Shown here piece after piece: positions 1 through 7,044 of a stretch of 8,317 nucleotides of DNA. This DNA is from SZAS-79 sp031376265 (GTDB lineage Bacteria > Pseudomonadota > Gammaproteobacteria > Burkholderiales > SG8-39): positions 1 through 8,317 of the forward strand of contig JANMDK010000116.1 in the NCBI GenBank assembly GCA_031376265.1. The letters are read 5' to 3'. Below the pieces are notes generated by a model, which worked only from the letters and a program-made list of their open reading frames with translations, had not been told where the DNA came from and ran no database searches. A program made the translations under genes and the position numbers. Each line of letters starts with the position of its first letter. The first letter of the stretch is position 1.

Positions 1-366
1 CTGGTCGGACGCCGCGCCAAGAAGGACCCGGTGGACAAAGGCGGCTGGCACATGTTCCTCACCGCATGGCAGGGCCATGACATCTGGAACCCGATCGCCA
101 ACGCCGCGATGGACACGCGGGGCGAAGCCTCCGGCTGGTTCGGCTGGGGCAAGGACGATAAAATCGTCGAGCTGCGCAACCAGTTCATGCGCGAGACGGA
201 TGACGGCAAGAAAAAGAAGCTCGCCGACGCGATCCAGACGCGCGCCTTCGAGGTCGGCACGCACGTGCCCCTCGGCGAGTACACGCAGCCGATGGCGGCG
301 CGCAAGAACATCAGCGGGTTCTTCGTCACCAACGGCAACATCTACTGGAACCTGAAGAAGAACTGA
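1..366 (+). CDS. ABC transporter substrate-binding protein, family 5 (dipeptide/oligopeptide type), C-terminal fragment
   Basis: This is the last 121 codons of a gene whose start lies outside the window; the reading frame is open from base 1 to the TGA at 364-366. The fragment has the aromatic-rich character of the C-terminal lobe of periplasmic family 5 binding proteins, with a Trp/Gly-rich stretch (FGWGKDD), a Lys-rich helix (residues ~65-80 of the fragment) and an ending of the form GFFVTNGNIYWNLKKN. Full-length family members are about 500-550 residues, so roughly a fifth is present. The role would be to capture a peptide-like solute in the periplasm and deliver it to the permease pair encoded next. 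The assignment rests on this C-terminal character plus the adjacent dpp-type permease and ATPase genes. The ligand cannot be inferred because the binding-site lobes are mostly missing. Confidence 0.85.
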   Translation: MVGRRAKKDPVDKGGWHMFLTAWQGHDIWNPIANAAMDTRGEASGWFGWGKDDKIVELRNQFMRETDDGKKKKLADAIQTRAFEVGTHVPLGEYTQPMAARKNISGFFVTNGNIYWNLKKN

Positions 367-420
367 GCGATCTGAAGAAGAACCAGGCAATTCTGCTTAG
401 CAGCGTCGGGGGGATCTGAA

Positions 421-457
421 GGGGGGCGGAGCCGGTCGGAGCCCCCCTTTCCTTTTC
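421..457 (+). terminator. Terminator-like hairpin between binding protein and first permease (possible attenuator)
   Basis: A perfect 7-bp stem GGGGGGC (421-427) pairs with GCCCCCC (441-447) around a 13-nt loop, followed at once by the pyrimidine/T-rich tail TTTCCTTTTC (448-457). The tail is not a pure T run, so termination is probably partial. In binding-protein-dependent operons such a site lets the binding protein be made in excess over the membrane parts. A small extra hairpin, CTGC-TTA-GCAG, lies upstream at 393-403. The element ends exactly at the ATG of the permease. Confidence 0.6.
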
Positions 458-1399
458 ATGTACAAATTTCTAGCCCGCAGGATTCTTGCCACAATCCCGG
501 TCCTCGCGATCGTGGCGGTGCTCGTGTTCCTGATGCTGCGTCTCACGCCCGGGGATCCGGCCGCGATCCTCGCGGGCGACGCGGCGAACACCGACCAGAT
601 CGCGAAGATCCGCGAAGGCCTGGGCCTGGACAAGCCGCTCATCGTGCAGTTCGGCATCTGGGCCAAGGACATCCTCAGCGGCGACCTCGGCGAGTCGTTC
701 TATTTCAAGATGAAAGTCACCTCGCTGATCGGCCAGCGGCTGGAGGCGACGCTTTCGCTCGCGACCCTGACCATCATCCTGGCGGTCTTGACCGCGGTCC
801 CGCTGGGCGTGCTGGCGGCCTGGCGGTTCGGCGGATGGTTCGACCGCGCGCTCATGGGCTTCTCGGTCATGGGATTTTCGATCCCGGTGTTCGTGCTTGC
901 CTACATCCTGATCTGGGTCGTGTCGTTGAAACTCGGCTGGCTGCCGGTGCAGGGCTACAAGCCCATTTCGGAGGGGTTCTGGCCATTCCTGCGGCACCTG
1001 ATCCTCCCGTCGATCACGCTGTCGGTGATCTACATCGCGCTGATTGCAAGGGTGACACGCGCGTCCGTCCTCGAAGCGCTTGGCGAGGACTACATCCGCA
1101 CCGCCCGCGCAAAGGGATTGCCCGAGTCGCGCGTGCTGATCCGGCATGCCCTTGCGAACGCGGCGGTGCCGATCGTGACCGTGATCGGCATCGGCGTCGC
1201 GGTGCTGATTGGCGGCGTGGTGGTGACCGAATCGGTCTATGCGATTCCCGGCCTGGGGCGGCTCACGGTGGACGCGGTGCTGGCGCGCGACTTCCCAACG
1301 ATCCAGGGCGTGATCCTGTTCTTTTCGGTCATCTACGTGATGGTCAACCTGCTCGTCGACCTTTCCTACGTGTTCTTCGACCCCCGTATTCGTTACTAA
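458..1399 (+). CDS. ABC transporter permease, DppB/OppB type
   Basis: Inner-membrane permease of a peptide-type ABC importer, 313 residues, a normal length for the family. The N-terminus (MYKFLARRILATIPVL) is the classic DppB start: a basic patch then the first membrane helix at about residues 9-28. Further hydrophobic segments lie near 98-121, 134-158, 180-198, 236-258 and 282-305. The cytoplasmic EAA loop that contacts the ATPase is visible as EALGEDYIRTARAKG (206-220), and the C-terminus FDPRIRY is typical. The ATG at 458 is chosen from this conserved N-terminus although there is no Shine-Dalgarno; the preceding bases are the T-rich tail of the hairpin. It lies 91 bp after the binding-protein gene and 12 bp before the second permease, with which it should form a heterodimer. 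The substrate is unknown; dipeptide, oligopeptide, glutathione and nickel permeases share this fold. Confidence 0.95.
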   Translation: MYKFLARRILATIPVLAIVAVLVFLMLRLTPGDPAAILAGDAANTDQIAKIREGLGLDKPLIVQFGIWAKDILSGDLGESFYFKMKVTSLIGQRLEATLSLATLTIILAVLTAVPLGVLAAWRFGGWFDRALMGFSVMGFSIPVFVLAYILIWVVSLKLGWLPVQGYKPISEGFWPFLRHLILPSITLSVIYIALIARVTRASVLEALGEDYIRTARAKGLPESRVLIRHALANAAVPIVTVIGIGVAVLIGGVVVTESVYAIPGLGRLTVDAVLARDFPTIQGVILFFSVIYVMVNLLVDLSYVFFDPRIRY

Positions 1400-1411
1400 G
1401 ATCCGCTACCG

Positions 1412-2356
1412 ATGAGTCCGCAAAACATCTCCGACGGCGCAAGCGACTCCCTCTCGGTAGAGTCGGCCGACGTAATGCGCCACGAGAGCGCATGGCAGCG
1501 CGTAAGACGCAGCTGGTCGGTGCGCATCGGCGGAACGGTCCTGCTGGTCCTGCTTTTCATCGCGCTCGCCGCCCCGTGGCTGGGCACGGTGGACCCGACG
1601 CTTTTCGACGCCGGCAGCCGCGACCTCACGCCCGGCAAGGAAGGCGACATCACCACGCTCGACGGCGACATCATCAAGCACACGTTCATCATGGGCTCGG
1701 ACAGCTACGGCCGGGACATCTACAGCCGGGTCCTCTATGGCACCCGCGTCTCGCTGATCGTCGGCGCGTTCTCGGCGGCCGTCGCGCTCGCCTTCGGAAT
1801 CGTGCTCGGGCTCGTTTCGGGCTACATCCGCTGGCTCGACGGGCCGCTGATGCGCGTAATGGACGGGATCATGGCGATTCCCGCGATCCTGATCGCCATC
1901 GCGCTGGTCGCGATGTTCCGCGCCAGCCTGCTCTCGGTCATTGTGGCGATAGCGATCCCTGAAATCCCGCGCGTAACGCGGCTGGTGCGCTCGCTGGTGC
2001 TCACGATCCGCGAAGAGCCGTACGTCGAGGCCGCCGTGTCGCTCGGCACGCCGTCCTGGAAGATCATGGCCTCGCACATCCTGCCGAACACCGTTGCGCC
2101 GCTGCTGGTGCAAGGCACCTACATCTGCGCTTTCGGCATCCTGGTCGAGGCGATCCTTTCCTTCCTTGGCGTCGGCCTTCCGCCCGACATCCCGACCTGG
2201 GGCAACATCATGTCGGAGGGCCGCTCGCAGTTCGTGACCTTCCCGCATAACGTTTTCTTCCCGGGCCTGTTCCTCGCGGCGACGGTGCTCGCGGTAAACA
2301 TCCTCGGGGATGGATTGCGCGACACGCTGGATCCCAAGATGGCTCGTCGGACTTGA
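1412..2356 (+). CDS. ABC transporter permease, DppC/OppC type
   Basis: Second inner-membrane permease, 314 residues, partner of the DppB-type protein just upstream. Residues 1-36 are a hydrophilic cytoplasmic tail, followed by helix 1 at about 38-57. The DppC hallmark GSDSYGRDIYSRVLYGTR spans 95-112. The EAA loop is at about 205-225 (VEAAVSLGTPSWKIMASHIL), and the family signature SFLGVGLPPDIPTWG lies at 250-264. The C-terminus (GDGLRDTLDPK) is also standard for the family. The ATG at 1412 has no clear Shine-Dalgarno; a downstream ATG at 1475 would remove only part of the hydrophilic tail and is a possible alternative. The stop codon overlaps the TTG start of the ATPase gene (TTGA), implying translational coupling. 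Confidence 0.95.
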   Translation: MSPQNISDGASDSLSVESADVMRHESAWQRVRRSWSVRIGGTVLLVLLFIALAAPWLGTVDPTLFDAGSRDLTPGKEGDITTLDGDIIKHTFIMGSDSYGRDIYSRVLYGTRVSLIVGAFSAAVALAFGIVLGLVSGYIRWLDGPLMRVMDGIMAIPAILIAIALVAMFRASLLSVIVAIAIPEIPRVTRLVRSLVLTIREEPYVEAAVSLGTPSWKIMASHILPNTVAPLLVQGTYICAFGILVEAILSFLGVGLPPDIPTWGNIMSEGRSQFVTFPHNVFFPGLFLAATVLAVNILGDGLRDTLDPKMARRT

Positions 2357-3990
2357 ACGCCAGCGGGAACGCCTGCGGGGCGGTGCTCGAAGTCCGCAAT
2401 CTCGCAATCGAGTTGCCCAAGGGGAGCGACCGGCGGCTAGCGGTCTCCAGCGCCTCGTTCACCGTCGAACGCGGCGAGATCGTCTGCCTCGTCGGCGAAT
2501 CGGGCTCGGGCAAGTCGGTGATCGCGCAGAGCGTGATGGGTCTCTTACCCAAGCAGTTGCCGGTGGCCGGCGGCACGATCCTGCTAGAAGGCGAGGACAT
2601 CACGCACGCGCCGCTCTCGCGCCTGCGCCAGCTGCGGGCAACGCGCATGTCGATGGTCTTCCAGGAGCCGATGACGGCGCTCAACCCGGTCATGACCTGC
2701 GGCGAGCAGATCGAAGAGGTGCTGGAGGAACACACGAAGCTGACGCCCGCCGAGCGGCGCGCCAAGATCCTCGAGACGATCCGCGAGGTCCGGCTGCCGG
2801 AGCCGGAGCGCATCTACGCCTCGTACCCGCACCAGCTCTCCGGCGGCCAACGTCAGCGGATCGTGATCGCGATGGCGCTGATCCTCGACCCGGCGCTGAT
2901 CATCGCCGACGAGCCGACCACCGCGCTCGACGTGACGACGCAGGCGCAGATCCTGCAGCTGATCCGCGACCTTCAGGCCAAGCACGGCACCGGGGTGCTT
3001 TTCATCACCCACGATTTCGGCGTGGTGGCCGAGATTGCGCAGAAGGTCGCAGTGCTGCGGCTCGGCGAACTGGTCGAGTTCGGCTCGCGCGACGAGGTGC
3101 TGAAGCACCCGCGCCACGAGTACACGAAAATGCTGATCCGCGCCGTGCCCACGCTGGCGCCGATTGGCAGGGCGGCCGATTCGGCGGCGCCGGTGGTGCT
3201 CGCGATCAAGAACCTGTCGAAGACCTACGTCGACCGCGGCTGGCTCACGAAGAAGCGCGAGGTGCGCGCGGCGACCGACGTCACCCTTGAAATCCGGCGC
3301 GGGCAGACGCTGGGCATCGTCGGCGAATCCGGTTCCGGCAAATCGACGGTCGCGAGATGCGTGGTGCGGCTGATCGACCCGACCTCCGGCGAAGTGCGGC
3401 TCGGCGGCGAAGACATCGCCAGGCTCTCAGCAGGCCGCCTGCGGCCCCTGCGCCGGCGGGTCCAGATCATTTTCCAGGATCCCTACCGCTCGCTCAATCC
3501 GCGCCGCCGTGTTGGCGATGCGATCATCGAGGGCCCGCTCAACTACGGGCTGCCGCGCAGCGAGGCGATCGACCGGGCGCGCAAGCTCATGGAGCTGGTG
3601 CGCATGGATCCGGCCTCGCTCGAGCGCTATCCCCACCAGTTCTCCGGCGGGCAGCGCCAGCGGATCTGCATCGCCCGGGCCCTCGCGATGGAGCCGGAGC
3701 TGCTAATCGCGGACGAAGCCGTCTCGGCGCTGGACGTCTCGGTGCAGGCACAGGTGCTCGCGCTGCTCGAGGAGATTCGCGGGCGCCTCAACCTCGCCAT
3801 GCTTTTCATCACGCACGACCTCCGGGTCGCTGCGCAAATCTGCGACCACGTGGCGGTCATGTCGCAGGGCCATGTGGTTGAATACGGCCCCGCGTCCGAA
3901 GTCTTCCTGCGGCCGGCCCACGAGTACACGCGGGCGCTGTTTGCGGCCGCGCCCGGGCGCGATTTCGCCTTTTCCACGGAAAAACACTGA
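2353..3990 (+). CDS. Fused two-domain ABC transporter ATPase (DppD-DppF type)
   Basis: A 545-residue cytoplasmic ATPase with two complete nucleotide-binding domains in one chain, so one protein can power the DppB/DppC pair. Domain 1: Walker A GESGSGKS (48-55), Q-loop Gln104, signature LSGGQ (162-166), Walker B LIIADE with catalytic Glu187, switch His220. Domain 2: Walker A GESGSGKS (324-331), Q-loop Gln375, FSGGQ (430-434), Walker B LLIADE with Glu455, His488. All catalytic elements are intact in both halves, so both sites should hydrolyse ATP. The C-terminal extension after each domain (HEYTK..., HEYTR...) is short and lacks the Cys cluster of many separate OppD/DppD proteins. The start is a TTG overlapping the upstream stop; a GTG at 2383 (MLEVRNL...) is a credible alternative that trims ten unconserved residues. 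The layout resembles YejF or GsiA, but no specific substrate can be named. Confidence 0.95.
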   Translation: MNASGNACGAVLEVRNLAIELPKGSDRRLAVSSASFTVERGEIVCLVGESGSGKSVIAQSVMGLLPKQLPVAGGTILLEGEDITHAPLSRLRQLRATRMSMVFQEPMTALNPVMTCGEQIEEVLEEHTKLTPAERRAKILETIREVRLPEPERIYASYPHQLSGGQRQRIVIAMALILDPALIIADEPTTALDVTTQAQILQLIRDLQAKHGTGVLFITHDFGVVAEIAQKVAVLRLGELVEFGSRDEVLKHPRHEYTKMLIRAVPTLAPIGRAADSAAPVVLAIKNLSKTYVDRGWLTKKREVRAATDVTLEIRRGQTLGIVGESGSGKSTVARCVVRLIDPTSGEVRLGGEDIARLSAGRLRPLRRRVQIIFQDPYRSLNPRRRVGDAIIEGPLNYGLPRSEAIDRARKLMELVRMDPASLERYPHQFSGGQRQRICIARALAMEPELLIADEAVSALDVSVQAQVLALLEEIRGRLNLAMLFITHDLRVAAQICDHVAVMSQGHVVEYGPASEVFLRPAHEYTRALFAAAPGRDFAFSTEKH

Positions 3991-5477
3991 TGCGCATCGC
4001 AATAGGCGGCTTTCAGCACGAGACCAACACTTTCGCGCCGAGCAAAGCCACTTACGCGAACTTCGAGCGCGCCAAGGGCTGGCCGGGACTGCAGCGCGGC
4101 GGCGAGATGCTGGAGACGATGGTCGCGCGCAACCTGCCGATCGCGGGCTTCATCGAGCAGATGAAAGGCACGCGCCACACGCTGATTCCCACGGCCTGGG
4201 CCGCGGCGGAGCCGTCGGCGCATGTTACCGAGGACGCCTTCGAGCGAATCGCGGCGATGATCGTCGAGGGCATCCGCGATGCCAAGGCCGATGCCGTTTA
4301 CCTCGACCTGCATGGCGCGATGGTCGCCGAGCACCTCGATGACGGCGAAGGCGAGATCCTCGCGCGCGTGCGTCGCACGGTCGGCGAGTCGATCCCGGTC
4401 ATGGCGAGCCTGGACCTGCACGCCAACGTGACGAAGAAGATGGTCGAGTGCGCCGATGCGCTCGTCGGCTACCGCACCTATCCGCATGTGGACATGGCCG
4501 ACACCGGCGCCCGCACCGCCTTCCTGCTCTCGCAAAGGCTGGAAGGCATGGCGCGCCCGCATGTGGCCGTGCGCCGGGTGCCTTTCCTGATCCCGCTTTC
4601 GGCGCAATGCACGGACCTCGAGCCTTCGAGGGCGCTTTACGCTGCGCTGGCCGCCATGGAATCGCGCGACGTGCCCACGCTTTCCTTCACGCCGGGCTTC
4701 CCGGCGGCGGACTTCCCCGAATGCGGCCCGGTGGTGCTCGCTTACGGCATCACCGCCGGTGCGGCGGCGCGGGCGGCCGACGAGCTCGCGGCGCGCATCG
4801 AATCGATCGAAAGCGAGTTCGACGCGCCCGTGTATGCGGCTGACGAAGCGGTCAAGCGTGCAATGGCAATCGCGGCCCGCGCCACTCGCCCGGTGGTCAT
4901 CGCCGACACGCAGGACAATCCCGGCGCGGGCGGCGATTCGGACACCACCGGGATGCTGCGGGCGCTGATCGCCAACCGCGTGAAGCGCGCGGCGCTGGGC
5001 GTCATGGTCGACCCGGCGGCGGCAGAAGCGGCGCATCGCGTGCGCGTCGGCTCTGAGATAGAGATTTCGCTCGGCGGAAAGTCCGGCGTGCCCGGCGACG
5101 CGCCGCTGCGCGCGAAGTTCCGCGTGGAAGCGCTCTCCGACGGGAAGCTGCATTGCAAGGGGCCGTTCTACCGCGGCGCGAAGATGGAGCTCGGCCTGTC
5201 GGCCTGCCTGTCGATCGACGGCGTGCGCATCGTCCTCGCCAGCAAGAAAACGCAGCTCGCCGACCAGGAGCTTTATCGTTTCGTGGGCGTCGAGCCCACC
5301 GAATGTGCGATCCTGGTCAACAAGAGCTCGGTGCATTTCCGCGCCGACTTCGCGCCAATCGCGGAAGAGATCCTGGTCGCCAAGGCGCCCGGCCCGATGA
5401 TCGCCGACCCGAGCGAATTTCCCTGGAAGCGCCTGCAGCGCGGGCTCCGCCTCAAGCCCAACGGCCGGCCTTTCTGA
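3990..5477 (+). CDS. M81 family metallopeptidase (MlrC/microcystinase-C-like, DUF1485)
   Basis: A 495-residue protein of usual length for family M81, whose founding member MlrC is a zinc enzyme that cleaves linearised microcystin products in sphingomonads. Visible signatures are the N-terminal GGFQHETNTFAP (6-17), DLHGAMV (106-112), LDLHANVTKKM (141-151) with Asp142 and His144, and TYPHVDMADTGART (163-176) with His166 and Asp171. The C-terminal domain has DTQDNPGAGGDSDTTGMLRAL (306-326) and a VHFRADFAPIA stretch (448-458). Asp142, His144 and His166 are the likely zinc ligands, by family knowledge. There is no signal peptide, so it should act in the cytoplasm. Its ATG shares one base with the ATPase stop (TGATG), and M81 genes often accompany dpp-type transporters. 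I infer it degrades or modifies the imported peptide-like compound; microcystin itself is not implied. Confidence 0.92.
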   Translation: MRIAIGGFQHETNTFAPSKATYANFERAKGWPGLQRGGEMLETMVARNLPIAGFIEQMKGTRHTLIPTAWAAAEPSAHVTEDAFERIAAMIVEGIRDAKADAVYLDLHGAMVAEHLDDGEGEILARVRRTVGESIPVMASLDLHANVTKKMVECADALVGYRTYPHVDMADTGARTAFLLSQRLEGMARPHVAVRRVPFLIPLSAQCTDLEPSRALYAALAAMESRDVPTLSFTPGFPAADFPECGPVVLAYGITAGAAARAADELAARIESIESEFDAPVYAADEAVKRAMAIAARATRPVVIADTQDNPGAGGDSDTTGMLRALIANRVKRAALGVMVDPAAAEAAHRVRVGSEIEISLGGKSGVPGDAPLRAKFRVEALSDGKLHCKGPFYRGAKMELGLSACLSIDGVRIVLASKKTQLADQELYRFVGVEPTECAILVNKSSVHFRADFAPIAEEILVAKAPGPMIADPSEFPWKRLQRGLRLKPNGRPF

Positions 5478-6325
5478 TGTCGCCTGCGGACGAGCTTGAC
5501 GCCGCGGCCATCGGCAAGGGCCTCGCCCTGCGCGGCGAGGCGATCGACGTCGAGGTGCTCGAGCGCTGCACTTCGACGAACACCGAACTGATGGGGCGCG
5601 CGACCTTCCTCTCGCCGGCGCTGCTCGTGGCCGATGAGCAGACCGCGGGACGCGGCCGGCGCGGACGCCGATGGCACGCAAGCCCCGGCGCGGCGCTGAT
5701 GTTTTCCATGCGCTGGTCCTTTCCGGGGAATGCCGCAGCATTACGCGGCTTGTCGCTTGCGGTAGGCGTGAGCATCGCCAGGACGCTGCGCGGATTCGGC
5801 GCGGCGGGCGTGGCGCTCAAGTGGCCGAACGACCTCCTCGCCGCGATGACCCGGCCGGCTGACGCGGGCGGTGCGAAGCTCGGCGGCATCCTGATCGAGA
5901 CGCGATCCGGCGCGGGCCGCATCGTGGCGGTCATCGGCGTCGGGCTCAACTGCCGCAGTACGCCGGGCCTCGAGGCGAAGCTGAAGCGCGAGGTCGCGGT
6001 GCTCGAGGATTTGCTCGAGCCGATGCCCTCGCGCAACGAGCTGCTGGCCGCCATCGCGGCGGATCTTGCGCAGGCGCTTCGCGTATTCGGCGATGCCGGC
6101 CTGGCCGCGTTTCGCACCGACTGGGAATCGATGCACGCCCACCAGGGTGCGCCGCTGCGGGTGCGCACCGGCGACGGCCGCGTGGTTGCGGGCATTGCCG
6201 ACGGCATCGCCGCCGACGGCGGCCTGCTCCTGCGAAACCGGCGCGGCGTTCGCAGCATCCATAGCGGCACGGTGATGCGGGGACCAGCCGCGCGCGGCGC
6301 GGCGGCCCGCGGGAGCGGCGCATGA
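5477..6325 (+). CDS. birA: Biotin--[acetyl-CoA-carboxylase] ligase, monofunctional
   Basis: Cytoplasmic enzyme (282 residues) that makes biotinyl-AMP and attaches biotin to the carrier lysine of biotin-dependent carboxylases. The catalytic domain shows the substrate contact CTSTNTEL (31-38), the nucleotide-binding GRGRRGR loop (58-64) followed by W66, the KWPNDL motif (115-120) and KLGGILIE (134-141) with the conserved Lys134. The C-terminal SH3-like domain covers about 222-268, after which a short Ala/Gly/Arg tail (270-282) looks disordered. There is no N-terminal helix-turn-helix, unlike the 321-residue E. coli protein, so it should not be a biotin repressor. The ATG shares one base with the M81 stop (TGATG) and matches where homology to the ligase domain begins; the frame is open further upstream but that part shadows the M81 gene. 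No Shine-Dalgarno is evident, so translation probably depends on coupling. The end overlaps coaX by four bases. Confidence 0.95.
   Translation: MSPADELDAAAIGKGLALRGEAIDVEVLERCTSTNTELMGRATFLSPALLVADEQTAGRGRRGRRWHASPGAALMFSMRWSFPGNAAALRGLSLAVGVSIARTLRGFGAAGVALKWPNDLLAAMTRPADAGGAKLGGILIETRSGAGRIVAVIGVGLNCRSTPGLEAKLKREVAVLEDLLEPMPSRNELLAAIAADLAQALRVFGDAGLAAFRTDWESMHAHQGAPLRVRTGDGRVVAGIADGIAADGGLLLRNRRGVRSIHSGTVMRGPAARGAAARGSGA
6311..6315 (+). promoter_or_regulatory. Shine-Dalgarno for coaX
   Basis: GGGAG lies six bases before the ATG of coaX at 6322, inside the end of birA. It is the clearest ribosome-binding site in the + strand operon and supports the ATGA-overlap start. Confidence 0.55.
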
Positions 6326-7044
6326 ACCTCGCGATCGATGCGGGCAATTCGCGCGTCAAGTGGGGCTGGCACGACGGCAAGGGATGGACCAGCCTCGCCA
6401 CGGTTTCGCTGATCGAGTTCGCCGCCGCCAACCATGACATCAACCCGTTCGCCGCGACCCATGCCGACCCGGAGAAGATCATCATCTCCAACGTTGCAGG
6501 CGACGCCGCGCACCAGCTGATCGTCAACTGGACGAGCATCTTCGACGCCGAGCCGCTCTGGCTGCACGGCGAGGCCGAGCGCTGCGGGGTAAGGAGCGCC
6601 TACGAGCACCCGGAGCAGCTCGGGCCGGACCGCTGGGCGGCGTTGGTCGCCGCGCGCGGCCTGCACAGCGGGCCCTGCCTCGTGATCAATTCCGGCACCG
6701 CCACCACGATCGACGTGCTTTCGGCCGAAGGCGTCTTCGAGGGCGGGCTGATCCTTCCGGGCGTCGAACTGATGCGCTTCGTGCTTCACGAGCACACCGG
6801 CCGCCTCCCGCTGCAGGCGGGCACTTTCCAGGCCGCGCCGCGCAACACGGTGGACGCCATCGAAACGGGATGCTGGCAGGCGCAGGCCGGAGCGGTCGAG
6901 CGCATGGCGCGCACGATGCCGGGCGCGTTGTGCCTGGTCAGCGGCGGCGCGGGCCGGGTGCTTGCGGAAAAGATCGACAGCGTCGAATGCCGCTACGTGG
7001 ACAACCTCGTGCTCGAGGGCCTCGCGAGGATTGCGGCCTCGTGA
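6322..7044 (+). CDS. coaX: Type III pantothenate kinase
   Basis: A 240-residue cytoplasmic kinase that phosphorylates pantothenate, the first step of coenzyme A synthesis. The ASKHA-fold landmarks appear in order: phosphate loop DAGNSRVKWG (6-15) with Asp6, GPDRWAAL (101-108) as the pantothenate-site motif, NSGTATTID (123-131), GGLILPG (141-147), NTVDAIETG (175-183) and SGGAG (207-211). The length is typical. The start is fixed by the phosphate-loop motif beginning at residue 3 and by a good Shine-Dalgarno. It overlaps birA by four bases (ATGA) and the SPOR gene by four (GTGA). birA-coaX pairing is common in betaproteobacteria and links two cofactor-related steps. One oddity is Asn123, at a position that I recall as Asp in characterised type III enzymes. 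Confidence 0.95.
   Translation: MNLAIDAGNSRVKWGWHDGKGWTSLATVSLIEFAAANHDINPFAATHADPEKIIISNVAGDAAHQLIVNWTSIFDAEPLWLHGEAERCGVRSAYEHPEQLGPDRWAALVAARGLHSGPCLVINSGTATTIDVLSAEGVFEGGLILPGVELMRFVLHEHTGRLPLQAGTFQAAPRNTVDAIETGCWQAQAGAVERMARTMPGALCLVSGGAGRVLAEKIDSVECRYVDNLVLEGLARIAAS
7026..7030 (+). promoter_or_regulatory. Shine-Dalgarno for the SPOR-domain gene
   Basis: GAGGA ends ten bases before the GTG at 7041. The spacing is a little long, but the site supports the GTG start over the next in-frame valine codon, which would fall inside the membrane helix. Confidence 0.4.

Noticed and set aside
5153..5476. Possible N-terminal extension of BirA with a DNA-binding domain
   Set aside because: The frame is open upstream of 5477, but the translation is Arg/Pro-rich, has no helix-turn-helix pattern and fully overlaps the conserved C-terminus of the M81 protein.
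3627..5741. A 704-codon open frame on the - strand
   Set aside because: It lies opposite the ATPase, M81 and birA genes, has an Arg/Ala/His-rich low-information composition and no recognisable domain. It is a codon-bias shadow typical of GC-rich DNA.
6870..7040. Possible longer SPOR protein starting inside coaX
   Set aside because: The upstream part overlaps conserved coaX sequence and would place the membrane anchor in mid-protein; the GTG at 7041 gives a standard anchor at the N-terminus.
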